A stretch of 64,000 nucleotides of DNA, taken from contig NZ_JASTZU010000063.1 of assembly GCF_030282825.1 (NCBI RefSeq), forward strand, positions 248,001-312,000. The letters run 5' to 3'. Under the pieces are notes generated by a model. It was not told the DNA's origin, searched no databases, and saw only the letters and a list, made by a program, of their open reading frames with translations. Both the position numbers and the translations under genes were made by a program. Below are positions 44,501-52,886 of the stretch, piece after piece. Numbering within the stretch: the stretch's first letter is position 1; each line of letters begins with the position of its first letter. This DNA is from Aquibacillus rhizosphaerae. GTDB taxonomy: Bacteria > Bacillota > Bacilli > Bacillales > Amphibacillaceae.

Positions 44501-46278
44501 ATGCATATGAAATGGACGGAACGCAGCTCTGGCGAATGGACTTAGGCGTTAATATTCGGGCAGGTGCACACTATACCCAGTTTATTGTCTATGACTTTGA
44601 TGGGAATGGTAAAGCTGAAGTAGCCTTGAAAACCGCAGATGGCACGATTGATGGTGAAGGAAATGTCATTGGAAGAGCAGATGCCGACCACCGGTACACG
44701 AGTGGTTATGTATTACAAGGTGATGAATACCTAACTATATTCAATGGTGAAACAGGTGCAGCTATTGATACAGTAGACTATGATCCACCACGTGGAGATG
44801 TATCCGCTTGGGGAGACAGTTATGGAAACAGAGTAGATCGTTTCTTAGCTGGTGTTGCGTATCTAGATGGTGAAAAACCAAGTCTTGTTATGGCACGTGG
44901 TTATTATACAAGGACGGTATTAGTAGCATACAATTTTGAAGATGGAAAATTAGAAAAACAGTGGAAATTTGATTCTAATGATGAAGGTTATAGTGATTGG
45001 GCAGGTCAAGGATATCATTCACTAAGTATAGCGGATGTGGATCATGACCAAAAGGATGAAGTAATTTATGGTCAAATAACGATTGATGATGATGGGTCAG
45101 GACTATACAACTCAGGATTAGGGCATGGAGATGCACTGCATGTTAGTGATCTTATTCCTAGTCGTGATGGCTTGGAGATATTCTCTGTGCAAGAGCATAC
45201 AGATTCACCTTATGGTTTTGACATGCGTGATGCAGAAACTGGCGAAATTATTTGGGGTGTAGAAACCGGGTTAGATACTGGTCGAGGACTTACAGCTGAT
45301 GTTGATCCTACACATGATGGATCAGAGTCTTGGGCCGTAGACGGTGCTTGGAACAGTACAACAGGTGGCTTGTACACAGCAGAAGGGGAGAAGATATCTG
45401 AATCGATTCCTAGCTCTAACTTTGCAATTTGGTGGGATGGTGACCTCCAACGTGAACTGCTTGATCACGATTGGGGTGACGATGCAGGTGTTGGAGTAGG
45501 AACGATTGATAAGTGGGACTATGAGAACAATCAATCAGAGAACATTCTAAAGGCAGATGGAACTTTTTCGAATAACGGCACGAAAGGTACACCTGCATTG
45601 CAGGCAGATTTGTTTGGTGATTGGCGTGAAGAAGCAATCTGGAGAACAGAAGATAGTACAGCATTACGTGTATATATGACAACAGAACCGACAAATCATA
45701 AAATTTATATGCTAATGCATGATGCGCAATACAGAACCGCAATTGCTTGGCAGAACGTTGCTTACAACCAGCCACCACATCCGAGTTTCTTCATTGGTGA
45801 AGGTATGGCTGAGCCACCGATGCCAAACATCGATGTAGTAGATGTAACTAAAAATAATGAACCAGACGAAGATGATAACGATGGAGATCCATCAGGTGGA
45901 GGTGATGATCCAGATTCAGAAAATGATGATGGAGACAAGACGGATGAAGAAAAAGATAATGGTCAGGATGCCCCGGATGAAACGGAAGATGACAACGAAA
46001 ATCCAGCCACAGGTGGTAATGGTCAAGACAATGGAAATGATGATGAAAGTCAGGGTGACCCAATTACAGAAGACGACAAGGATGATGATAGCTTAAAAGA
46101 TAAAGATGACAATACAAATAACGGTACAGATATTGATGAAAAGGTGAGTGAAAAAGGTTCTAAAAGTGATTTGCCTGATACAGCAACATCCATCTATAAT
46201 ATATTGCTGTTAGGGTCATTTTTATTAGTGTTAGCCGTAGGAATATGGTTGTATAATCGTAAAAAAGCGGTAAATTAA
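41533..46278 (+). CDS. sortase-anchored bifunctional rhamnogalacturonan acetylesterase (CE12)/lyase (PL11)
   Basis: 1581 residues. Signal peptide (about 1-32, ending NVHA). A malectin-like binding module (40-180) resembles a second one at about 505-650. An SGNH esterase of the CE12 type runs 185-400 with VASDSTAQ, GGRSSKTF, FGHND and DDTHF. Fibronectin III modules lie near 416-505, 650-740 and 745-835. A PL11 lyase (about 836-1440) begins PLGDPYTYRANDASVGDLDG with Ca-binding DxDGDG loops. An Asp/Glu linker leads to LPDTA, a hydrophobic helix and KK, a cell-wall sorting signal. It would deacetylate and cleave rhamnogalacturonan-I at the surface. ATG 41533 follows GGGGAGG; an in-frame TTG at 41515 is upstream of it. 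Confidence 0.9.
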   Translation: MVTESKRFFILFLSVLLVATNIPFMTINVHAEDTLTEKYFDFGTKDSSVADNHLQVSPETEYSEELGYGFVDTQNVTATSHEGSDKLKTDFVSYSGTSFQVDLPNADYVVSVVVGDSNATTNVGVKAETIQKIQDTSLSAGEFVNRDFEIALIDGQLTIELTGTSSKINAISISEMPSRSAGADPTVYVASDSTAQTYDPYWKPQAGWGQMLERFFNEEVTVDNQAIGGRSSKTFFTEGRLDNILREINPDDYLLIQFGHNDATVSVPERYTSVEDYKEYLETYVEGVRQRGGNPILVTPVGRRSFNPNTGEFNVSFPEYKKGMEEVAEDLDVLLVDLNTLSREYYNEVGPEETRSIFLHVDANVYEAYPDGKADDTHFQEYGAIQIARLLSSGIKELETPLASYVSDIETPDSVPGQPAGITVSGVSNAGAVLSWNAVDNTDIYRIYRKLADETDYQLVSSSTSPQLSMTGMEEGKTYDVVVTAVNGKGESEQSAVASITTKEAMYKYDFGPEGSTVAEGYTDVNPSVLYTKERGYGLASNEGVIVRDRGGDNVLRDWIGYFSVGWDFNVDVPNGLYAVKVYVADFLGSARTDLTIEDQGYGAVNAPSKGSTEKVIPEVAVTDGQMNFRFGGSTGIANGVELTPILLAPSNLTLDNQSFETSNVSATISWDEADGGDSYKIYRQIKGSDKTEQIGTTSDTTYTDTFVSVGLEYEYSVTTMDNIGTETVPSVPLTVKMIDDEQSVPDAPENLTLGAVNKNDLTLNWNETETAISYNIYRAEKQDGEYKLVGQATETSFTDTTVLTTIPYFYKVAAVNAGGVSEKSDALETPADTVLQKQMEDLDRAPIAVKTSEGVLVSWRMLGTDPGDIGFNIYRDGQLLNEDPISDRTNYVDETGTVDAVYEIHPVINGEERNERNITEVLENNYLDIPLNKPEAGQTPLGDPYTYRANDASVGDLDGDGEYELIVKWDPSNSRDSSQSGYTGNVYIDAYEMDGTQLWRMDLGVNIRAGAHYTQFIVYDFDGNGKAEVALKTADGTIDGEGNVIGRADADHRYTSGYVLQGDEYLTIFNGETGAAIDTVDYDPPRGDVSAWGDSYGNRVDRFLAGVAYLDGEKPSLVMARGYYTRTVLVAYNFEDGKLEKQWKFDSNDEGYSDWAGQGYHSLSIADVDHDQKDEVIYGQITIDDDGSGLYNSGLGHGDALHVSDLIPSRDGLEIFSVQEHTDSPYGFDMRDAETGEIIWGVETGLDTGRGLTADVDPTHDGSESWAVDGAWNSTTGGLYTAEGEKISESIPSSNFAIWWDGDLQRELLDHDWGDDAGVGVGTIDKWDYENNQSENILKADGTFSNNGTKGTPALQADLFGDWREEAIWRTEDSTALRVYMTTEPTNHKIYMLMHDAQYRTAIAWQNVAYNQPPHPSFFIGEGMAEPPMPNIDVVDVTKNNEPDEDDNDGDPSGGGDDPDSENDDGDKTDEEKDNGQDAPDETEDDNENPATGGNGQDNGNDDESQGDPITEDDKDDDSLKDKDDNTNNGTDIDEKVSEKGSKSDLPDTATSIYNILLLGSFLLVLAVGIWLYNRKKAVN

Positions 46279-46285
46279 CAAATGT

Positions 46286-46330
46286 AAAAGGGTGGAATAA
46301 CAAGCAGTTGTTATTCCACCCTTTGCTTTT
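46286..46330. terminator. bidirectional terminator
   Basis: 17-bp perfect stem (AAAGGGTGGAATAACAA and complement), GCAG loop, then TTGCTTTTATTT. Confidence 0.9.
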
Positions 46331-46411
46331 ATTTGGATGTTACCTATAAGATTGTTGATAACTATAAACTGCAAAGATGAAAATAGCCTAGATTATAAAC
46401 ACCTAAATCTA

Positions 46412-47065
46412 CTATAATATACCAGTCAAATCAGTATAAATGGAATCGGGAGTAAGGTTTAGTTTTTCAATCGGAAGTTGTTTCCGGTTAATCCATGCCG
46501 TATGGAACCCATAATTTTTGGCACCAGATATGTCCCAACCGTTAGAAGAGACAAACAATATTTCATCTTTTCTTATTCCTAGTTTCTTTGTGGCGTAGTC
46601 ATAAGCTGCAATAGTAGGTTTGAAATGTTTGATTTCATCGACACTTATAACTTGTTCGAAATAATTTTTCATACCAGTATTTTTAACAAGTGGATCAAGC
46701 ATATTGTGTGAACCATTCGAAAAAATTGCCAATTGCTGGTGGTTAAGCTGACTTAAGACACCTTTGACTTCTGGATAGGGTTTTAGATGTAAATATACCT
46801 CAAGTAAAGTCTTAGTCTGTTGTTTATTTACGGTTTCTCCGTGTTTCTCTATAGCATATAGAAGTGCATCTTTCGTAATTTCATAAAAGCTTAAATAATT
46901 TCCCATTAACTCTCTAAGCAAAGAATACTCAATTTGCTTTTCTCTCCAAGATTTGCTGATTTCAGCGCCTTTTTTAGGATAAAAGTTATCCAGGGTAGTT
47001 GTGACAGATTGTACATCATATAATGTGCCATATGCGTCAAAAATAATTGTTTTGATTGAACCCAT
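46412..47065 (-). CDS. haloacid dehalogenase type II
   Basis: 217 residues, HAD superfamily. The nucleophile is in IIFDAYGTLYDV (near 10), the Ser motif in LAIFSNGS, Lys in EIKHFKPTIAAYDYA and the acidic motif replaced by VSSNGWDISGAKNYGF. The SSNGWD ending is the L-2-haloacid dehalogenase subtype, which hydrolyses C-halogen bonds of 2-haloacids. AAGGAGGG precedes the ATG. Confidence 0.88.
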   Translation of the reverse strand: MGSIKTIIFDAYGTLYDVQSVTTTLDNFYPKKGAEISKSWREKQIEYSLLRELMGNYLSFYEITKDALLYAIEKHGETVNKQQTKTLLEVYLHLKPYPEVKGVLSQLNHQQLAIFSNGSHNMLDPLVKNTGMKNYFEQVISVDEIKHFKPTIAAYDYATKKLGIRKDEILFVSSNGWDISGAKNYGFHTAWINRKQLPIEKLNLTPDSIYTDLTGIL

Positions 47066-47439
47066 GAAGGACCCTCCTTAAAAAAATATAGCTATTGTTT
47101 CTGGCTAATAATTGTAATTATAAGCAATGTAACACAAAGATACAGTTGGGAAATATTAATTTGAACTGAATGTGAAAAATAATAGGTGAGGAAGGGACTC
47201 TGTTAAAGAGTAACTTAAATTTTTTGTATATTTCATTTATGTTAGAGAAACCATCAACATTATTTCTTTTGAAATTCTGAATAACTTTCTCCTTAGTAGT
47301 TTGAAACTTAACAGATATCCACCTGTTACTTTTGAGTCTTCAACAGGAAAGCTCGACACTTCAGTGGAAATAAGGTATCACACAAAACATAATTCTATTT
47401 TAAGATGAACTAAAATTCTAAATGAAGTATGTAAAATGG

Positions 47440-47470
47440 CGCAGAGAAAGCATGCGGTTCTTCCTCTGCG
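47440..47470 (-). terminator. hairpin after YjcZ-type gene
   Basis: CGCAGAG / CTCTGCG with 17-nt loop, about 20 bp beyond the small gene's stop. Confidence 0.5.
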
Positions 47471-47492
47471 TGACATTTAGAAACAATTTAAC

Positions 47493-47630
47493 TTAATAAA
47501 AAGATGCTCCGACGATGATCAATAGTATAAATAGAACAACGATCAAGGCAAAGCCTCCACCAGCTGCGGGTGCTACTCCATAACCAGCTCCACCTACAGG
47601 TGCTGCTCCATAACCTCCATAATAACCCAA
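47493..47630 (-). CDS. YjcZ-family small sporulation protein
   Basis: 45 residues. Gly/Tyr/Ala-rich N-terminus (MGYYGGYGAAPVGGAGYG), then AGGGFALIVVLFILLIIVGASFY, the conserved membrane-helix end of YjcZ/YhcR-type proteins. TTG start with GGTGGTGAA upstream. Such peptides are made during sporulation; precise role unknown. Confidence 0.85.
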   Translation of the reverse strand: MGYYGGYGAAPVGGAGYGVAPAAGGGFALIVVLFILLIIVGASFY

Positions 47631-48176
47631 GATAATTCACCACCTTTTACCGTGATGATATATCGTATGGCAAATTAACTTAATGTTGAGGGCTATAGGC
47701 TATGTTTTAGAATATGGGCAGGACAATTGTAATCTGTTAATTGATGAGGGTAGAGAAAGGGAAGGAAGTCAACGTTGTTTATTAAAAAAAGTATGGAAGA
47801 TGTTCTTACAAAAAGGGAGATACCTATAGAAAGTTATGATAAATTTAAACCATAAAACTTATAGGTATTTAAGATGCTTATGAGAATTCATTTGCTCTCC
47901 GTTTATTTTTAAGGTGTCTGCTACAAACTAGCGTAAAAAAACCAAAATACCCCCTGTGTTTTGGTTTTTTTATGCCTTTTTATTGTCTAATAATATAAAA
48001 AGTGATTGCCTGTATAACTGAATTAGTCAGATTTTCTAAGCAAGCGACCTATCAAACCTGAGTTCTTAAGACGAGTCTTGTCTTATCTTTCTAAGGATGA
48101 GTAGAAATCAACGGAAAGCGTATCACAAAATCATCAACAAACAAGGGGAGTTATTGTTTTGTGTAACTTCTTTTTT
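47631..48176. other. 545-bp intergenic region
   Basis: Contains a 26-codon TTG frame (47775-47855) with a loose SD, part of which forms a hairpin (ACCTATA.../...TATAGGT), so coding is doubtful. A strong hairpin, AAAAAACCAAAA / TTTTGGTTTTTT, lies at 47935-47970. From 48000 to 48115 there are fragments of intergenic repeats (GACGAGTC, TCAACGGAAAGCG). Confidence 0.45.
47935..47970. terminator. bidirectional terminator
   Basis: AAAAAACCAAAA / TTTTGGTTTTTT with an 11-nt loop. Confidence 0.75.
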
Positions 48177-48968
48177 TTATTTAACTAATCCAAGTGACTT
48201 CAATCCATTAAAAATTCCTGAATCAGTGACTGAAGTGGTTCTATGTTTAGCATATTGAAAAAGGTCGGGGTGACCATTTCCCATAGCAAAACTTTCCCCA
48301 ACATACTGTAGCATTTGTTTATCATTCATTCCATCTCCAAATGCGATGGCACTTTTCTGTGGGAATTGTAGAAGATCTAACACGGTTTTAATAGCACGCC
48401 CTTTATTGACATTTTCTCTAATAACATCATAGCTGTGCTCTAGGCCTTTTACATTTACTTGTGAGAAATAAATATTTTCTTCAGGAATATCGTACAGTAA
48501 AGGCTCATCCTCTTTAACATTCATAACAGTAATTCCAAGTATTTCATCTTTATTATCGTTCGTATATAATTTATTTTCTTTTAGATCAAAGTACTCAATG
48601 AATTGTTTTACAGCAGGTGTATCCATCGATGTAAAAGTATTTTTGTCTTTCGTGTATAAAACCATTTCGTGTTGATGTTTCTTTGCTACTTGTAAATAAT
48701 GTTCAATTGTTTCACTTGGCATAGGCTCATTTAAAATTACTTTATCTTTATATACTGCATAAGCTCCATTGTATCCAATAAAAGAATGCACATTCAATTC
48801 TTTAGCAATATCATAGACTTCATGGAGTGGTCTTCCTGTTGCTAGAAATACTTCTAATTCCTGCGCTTGTAATTGTTTGATTGCCTCTTTTGTTGATTGT
48901 TCAATCGTATGGTCTTCTTGTAAAATAGTTCCATCAATGTCTAGAAAAATAATCTTATAATTGGTCAT
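48177..48968 (-). CDS. Cof-type HAD phosphatase
   Basis: 263 residues. HAD motifs FLDIDGTIL, LATGRP, lysine near KGRAIKTVL and AIAFGDGMNDKQML, with the C2B cap between them. Cof-like enzymes dephosphorylate sugar phosphates and cofactors such as FMN. AAGGAGAAT precedes the ATG. Resembles B. subtilis YkrA. Confidence 0.88.
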   Translation of the reverse strand: MTNYKIIFLDIDGTILQEDHTIEQSTKEAIKQLQAQELEVFLATGRPLHEVYDIAKELNVHSFIGYNGAYAVYKDKVILNEPMPSETIEHYLQVAKKHQHEMVLYTKDKNTFTSMDTPAVKQFIEYFDLKENKLYTNDNKDEILGITVMNVKEDEPLLYDIPEENIYFSQVNVKGLEHSYDVIRENVNKGRAIKTVLDLLQFPQKSAIAFGDGMNDKQMLQYVGESFAMGNGHPDLFQYAKHRTTSVTDSGIFNGLKSLGLVK

Positions 48969-49138
48969 TATATTCTCCTTATGATATGTAGTAGTATAGT
49001 ATTTTTATCTACATGAAATTTTAACATAAAAAAATGTTGGATAAAAAATTCAAGATGTGGTACAAATGTTAGATGCTATAATAATATATAACTTACTAGT
49101 TAACACTATACTATCTATGTAAGAAAGGGAAATAAATA

Positions 49139-49804
49139 GTGAAGCAAAAAAAAGAGTTTGTTGTCATTGGTTTAGGAAGGTTTGGCGGTAATTTGTGTAA
49201 AGAGTTAACCGATACAGGAGTAGAAGTGGTAGCTATTGATAAAGATCCAGAAAGAATTCAAGAGTATTCCTCCATTGTAAGTCATGCGGTAGAAATTGAT
49301 GCGATTGATGAAGAATCATTAAAATCAATAGGAATTCGAAACTTTGATTGTGTTGTTGTAAGTATTGGGGAAGATTTACAAGCAAGTATTTTGATCACGC
49401 TCATCTTGAAGGAAATGGATATCAAACAAGTATGGGTCAAAGCACGAAATGAATATCATCAAAAAGTGTTAGAGAAAATTGGTGCAGATAGAATTATTCA
49501 TCCAGAACGTGATATGGCGAGAAGAATCGCACATCATATTGGTTCTGATAAAGTTACGGACTACATAGAAATATCAAAACATTATAGTATTGTGGAGATT
49601 ATAGCAAGTAACAAACTGGCAGGCAAAACATTAAACCAGTTGGATGTCCAAGATAAGTTTCATTGTACAATCGTTGCAATTAAAAAAAATGAAAATGACA
49701 TCTCAATTATTCCTTCATTAGACACTGTTATTGATTTAAATGATATTTTAGTAACAATTGGAAAAAATACAGATTTGGAACGTTTTGAGGATTTAAGAGT
49801 ATAA
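49139..49804 (+). CDS. ktrC: K+ uptake regulatory subunit KtrC/KtrA
   Basis: 221 residues. The RCK_N domain has VVIGLGRFGGNLCKEL (GxGxxG for ATP/NAD) and a ligand-acidic residue in AIDKDPERI; the RCK_C domain is at about 140-221. Octameric ring that gates a KtrB/KtrD membrane channel, which is not in the window. KtrC and its KtrD partner are also apart in B. subtilis. GTG start with GAAAGGGA upstream. No c-di-AMP riboswitch seen in the short leader. Confidence 0.9.
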   Translation: MKQKKEFVVIGLGRFGGNLCKELTDTGVEVVAIDKDPERIQEYSSIVSHAVEIDAIDEESLKSIGIRNFDCVVVSIGEDLQASILITLILKEMDIKQVWVKARNEYHQKVLEKIGADRIIHPERDMARRIAHHIGSDKVTDYIEISKHYSIVEIIASNKLAGKTLNQLDVQDKFHCTIVAIKKNENDISIIPSLDTVIDLNDILVTIGKNTDLERFEDLRV

Positions 49805-49926
49805 TGAATTTTTACTGTTCGGCAGGAAAATTCTGAATTTGTAATAGGGTTAATAGTACCTATTTTTTAAAACGATTATTTGAGCGAATTCCAGTAATTT
49901 GTTAGTTCCTTTTGGTCGAGATTGTT

Positions 49927-49962
49927 ATAACCCCTTGGAAAATATGCCAAGGGGTTATTTCT
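49927..49962 (+). terminator. terminator after ktrC
   Basis: ATAACCCCTTGG / CCAAGGGGTTAT with TTT tail. The 300-bp gap to nirB holds this and the Fnr-type promoter. Confidence 0.85.
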
Positions 49963-50011
49963 GTTGTAATTGTACAAAAGATTGTGAAGGAATTATCAAA
50001 GTAGTCTTCCT

Positions 50012-50054
50012 TGTGATTTTAATCACAACCTATATTGGTTACAGTGCGTAAAAT
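50012..50054 (+). promoter_or_regulatory. Fnr-type box and promoter of nitrite reductase operon
   Basis: TGTGATTTTAATCACA (50012-50027) is a perfect Fnr/CRP-type dyad. TAAAAT at 50049-50054 places the start near 50061, so the dyad is centred at -41.5, the classic activating position. TTACAG-18-TATAAT (50039-50068) is an alternative promoter. Confidence 0.75.
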
Positions 50055-50104
50055 AGTAAACATATAATATAGACAAAATTAAACAACACATAGGAGGATT
50101 TAAT

Positions 50105-52510
50105 ATGGATAAGCAAAAACTAGTTATGATTGGGAATGGAATGGCCGGGGTTCGTGCGATAGAAGAAATACTTAGAGAAAATCCTAATCTATATGACATT
50201 ACGATTTTTGGTCAAGAGCCTCATCCAAATTATAATAGAATCCAGTTATCAACCGTTTTGCAAGGAGATACAACAGTAAATGATATTATTTTAAATGATT
50301 GGAAATGGTATGAGAATAATAATATCAGACTATTTACAGGTGAATCTGTCATCGATTTAGATTTAAAAAAGAAATATGTAAGAACAGATAAAGATAGAGT
50401 AGTAGTGTATGACAAATTGATTTTTGCTACTGGATCTTCACCATTAATGATACCAATACCAGGTGTAGAGAAACAGGGAATTACAGGTTTTAGAGATATT
50501 AGTGATTGTGAAACAATGATCAATTGTTCTGAACAGTATAAAAATGCAGTTGTTATTGGTGGTGGGTTGTTAGGACTTGAGGCTGCTAAAGGACTAACAA
50601 ATCTTGGTATGAGTGTTAAGGTAGTACACCTGATGCCATATCTAATGGAGAGGCAATTGGATGCAACTGCTTCCACGATGCTAAAACAAGAACTTGAAAG
50701 ACAAGGCATATCTTTTCTAATGGAAAAACAAACGGTTGAGATTACTGGAGAAAAAAGAGTATCAGGCTTGCGTTTTAAAGATGGATCAACAGTTGATGCA
50801 GATCTTGTTGTCATGGCAATTGGGATTTTACCTAACAAAGCTTTAGCAGAACAAGTGGGGATCGATGCGAACCGTGGCATTATTGTTAATGATTTCATGA
50901 AAACAAATTCAAAAGATGTGTATGCAATAGGTGAGTGTGCGGAACATCGTGGAATTGCATATGGGCTTGTCGCTCCATTATACGAACAAGCGAAAGTGTT
51001 AGCAAAACATATATGTAACAAGGAAACAGAAGGATACCAAGGTTCGGTAACAGGTACGCAATTAAAAGTAGCTGGGGTAGATTTATATTCAGCAGGTGAA
51101 ATAGAATCAGGCCCAGATACAAAAGCAATTAGAGTAGAAAATGAATACGAAGGTGTATACAAAAAAGTATTAATTAGAGACAACCAAGTAGTTGGCACGG
51201 TATTATATGGTGAAACTGCAGAGAGCACCAGATTGTTTCGGATGCTAACGCAAAAAGAAGATATTAGCCAAATGACTAGTTTATCTATCTTACAACCAGC
51301 AGGCGAAGCAGAAGAGAGTGATGTTGCGTCCATGCCTGATGAAGAACTTGTATGTGGTTGTAATGGTGTGTCAAAGGGAACAATTGTTGAAGCTATACAT
51401 GCTCAAAACCTCACAACCGTTAATGAAGTTGGAGCTTGTACGAATGCAGGTAGGTCTTGTGGACGATGTAAGCCAATGATTGGTGAAATTCTCGAACATA
51501 CACTTGGAGATAGTTTTGATTCTTCACAACAAAAAGAAGCAATTTGTGGATGTACAACATTAAGTAGAGAAGAAGTTGTAACAGAAATTAGAGCAAAAGG
51601 ATTAACAAACGTAAAGGAAGTTATGAATGTATTGGATTGGGAAAATGACGAAGGTTGTTCGAAATGTAACCCAGCACTTAATTATTACCTAGGCATGGTT
51701 TATCCTGAATACAAGGATGAGCGCGTGGCACGTCTAGTAAATGAAAAAATGCATGCCAACATACAAAAAGATGGAACATACTCTGTCGTACCTAGAATGT
51801 ATGGTGGTGTTACAACTGCAGAGGATTTAAAGAAATTAGCAGAAGTTGCTACAAAATATGATGTACCACTTGTTAAATTAACTGGAGGACAAAGGATTGG
51901 CTTGTTTGGAATAAAAAAAGAAAATCTAACTGCTATTTGGGAAGAGTTAGATATGCCGTCTGGTTATGCTTACGGAAAAACATTGCGAACGGTTAAAACG
52001 TGTGTTGGAAAGACGTTCTGTCGATTCGGAACCCAGGATTCAATGGGATTAGGTATTGAATTAGAAAAGAAATTTGAACGGATTGATACACCACACAAAT
52101 TTAAAATGGGCGTGTCTGCTTGTCCACGAAACTGTGCTGAAGCTGGTATAAAAGATATTGGTATCGTTGGAGTTGATGGTGGATGGGAAATTTATGTCGC
52201 TGGTAATGGCGGTACAGACCTACGAGCAGGAGACTTAGTTTATACGGTGAAAACAAAGGAAGAAGTAATTGAGTTTGCAAGTGTCTTTTTACAATATTAC
52301 CGTGAAACGGGTACGTATCTGGAGCGGACTTCTAAATGGGTGGAGCGAATGGGCTTAGAAAATATTAAGAAAGTTTTAGAAGATGAAACACAACGAACAT
52401 TATTATTAGAACGTTTGGACAAAACCTTGGCCAGGTATAATGAACCTTGGAAAGAAGCAATTGAAAACGATGAAATTAAAGAGAAATATTATCAAGTAAC
52501 AACTTATTAA
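50105..52510 (+). CDS. nirB: assimilatory nitrite reductase [NAD(P)H] large subunit
   Basis: 801 residues (NasD in B. subtilis). Domains in order: pyridine nucleotide-disulfide oxidoreductase (GNGMAGVRAIEEI; AVVIGGGLLGLEAAKG), two BFD-like [2Fe-2S] modules (VCGCNGVSKG...CGRCKP and ICGCTTLSRE...CSKCNP), a ferredoxin-like half-domain, and the siroheme/[4Fe-4S] domain with TCVGKTFCRFG and SACPRNCAEAG holding the four Cys. Reduces nitrite to ammonium. GGAGG is 7 nt from the ATG. First gene of a four-gene operon that also makes siroheme. Confidence 0.95.
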   Translation: MDKQKLVMIGNGMAGVRAIEEILRENPNLYDITIFGQEPHPNYNRIQLSTVLQGDTTVNDIILNDWKWYENNNIRLFTGESVIDLDLKKKYVRTDKDRVVVYDKLIFATGSSPLMIPIPGVEKQGITGFRDISDCETMINCSEQYKNAVVIGGGLLGLEAAKGLTNLGMSVKVVHLMPYLMERQLDATASTMLKQELERQGISFLMEKQTVEITGEKRVSGLRFKDGSTVDADLVVMAIGILPNKALAEQVGIDANRGIIVNDFMKTNSKDVYAIGECAEHRGIAYGLVAPLYEQAKVLAKHICNKETEGYQGSVTGTQLKVAGVDLYSAGEIESGPDTKAIRVENEYEGVYKKVLIRDNQVVGTVLYGETAESTRLFRMLTQKEDISQMTSLSILQPAGEAEESDVASMPDEELVCGCNGVSKGTIVEAIHAQNLTTVNEVGACTNAGRSCGRCKPMIGEILEHTLGDSFDSSQQKEAICGCTTLSREEVVTEIRAKGLTNVKEVMNVLDWENDEGCSKCNPALNYYLGMVYPEYKDERVARLVNEKMHANIQKDGTYSVVPRMYGGVTTAEDLKKLAEVATKYDVPLVKLTGGQRIGLFGIKKENLTAIWEELDMPSGYAYGKTLRTVKTCVGKTFCRFGTQDSMGLGIELEKKFERIDTPHKFKMGVSACPRNCAEAGIKDIGIVGVDGGWEIYVAGNGGTDLRAGDLVYTVKTKEEVIEFASVFLQYYRETGTYLERTSKWVERMGLENIKKVLEDETQRTLLLERLDKTLARYNEPWKEAIENDEIKEKYYQVTTY

Positions 52511-52533
52511 TTAGAAGGGGAGGAAGACAATAG

Positions 52534-52851
52534 ATGACTACAAATACAAAGATTGAAGTTGCTCGATATAATGAACTTCCAATGCGAATAGGTCGTAAAG
52601 TGAAAATAGCAGAAGAAAACATAGCTCTATTTAAAGTAACAAGTGGCGAAGTTTATGCGATAGAAGATAAAAGTCCTCATCCAAAAGGTGGGGTACTTTC
52701 AGAAGGACTTGTAAGTGGTGATTATGTTTTTTGTCCTGTATATGATTGGAAAATTTCATTAATTGATGGTAAGGTACAGGCACCAGATTATGGACAAGTA
52801 AGAACATATGAAGTTCAACAAGAAGATGGTAAAATAGTCATAATTATATAA
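52534..52851 (+). CDS. nirD: nitrite reductase small subunit
   Basis: 105 residues, Rieske-like fold without the Cys/His cluster ligands: the positions read SPHPKGG and FCPVYDWK, as usual for NirD. Required with NirB for activity. Twenty-three bases after nirB, with GGGGAGGAA. Confidence 0.92.
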   Translation: MTTNTKIEVARYNELPMRIGRKVKIAEENIALFKVTSGEVYAIEDKSPHPKGGVLSEGLVSGDYVFCPVYDWKISLIDGKVQAPDYGQVRTYEVQQEDGKIVIII

Positions 52852-52886
52852 TTTTTAATATAAACATTGGGTGGAGGATGAACAGC

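Noticed and set aside
45322-46096. Overlapping frames in the 3' part of the lyase gene
   Set aside because: Shadows created by the Asp/Glu-rich linker and repeats; no ribosome sites.
47775-47855. 26-codon frame beginning TTG
   Set aside because: Loose SD and half of it pairs into a hairpin; not enough to call a gene.
48969-49138. c-di-AMP (ydaO) riboswitch before ktrC
   Set aside because: Only 170 bp shared with a divergent gene and none of the conserved riboswitch core was recognised.
50012-50027. TnrA nitrogen-control box before nirB
   Set aside because: TnrA sites need one more base between the half-sites; the 16-bp dyad fits Fnr/CRP.
50230-51333. 367-codon minus-strand frame under nirB
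   Set aside because: Antisense shadow of a well-supported nirB coding frame, Ser/Pro-rich without domain motifs.
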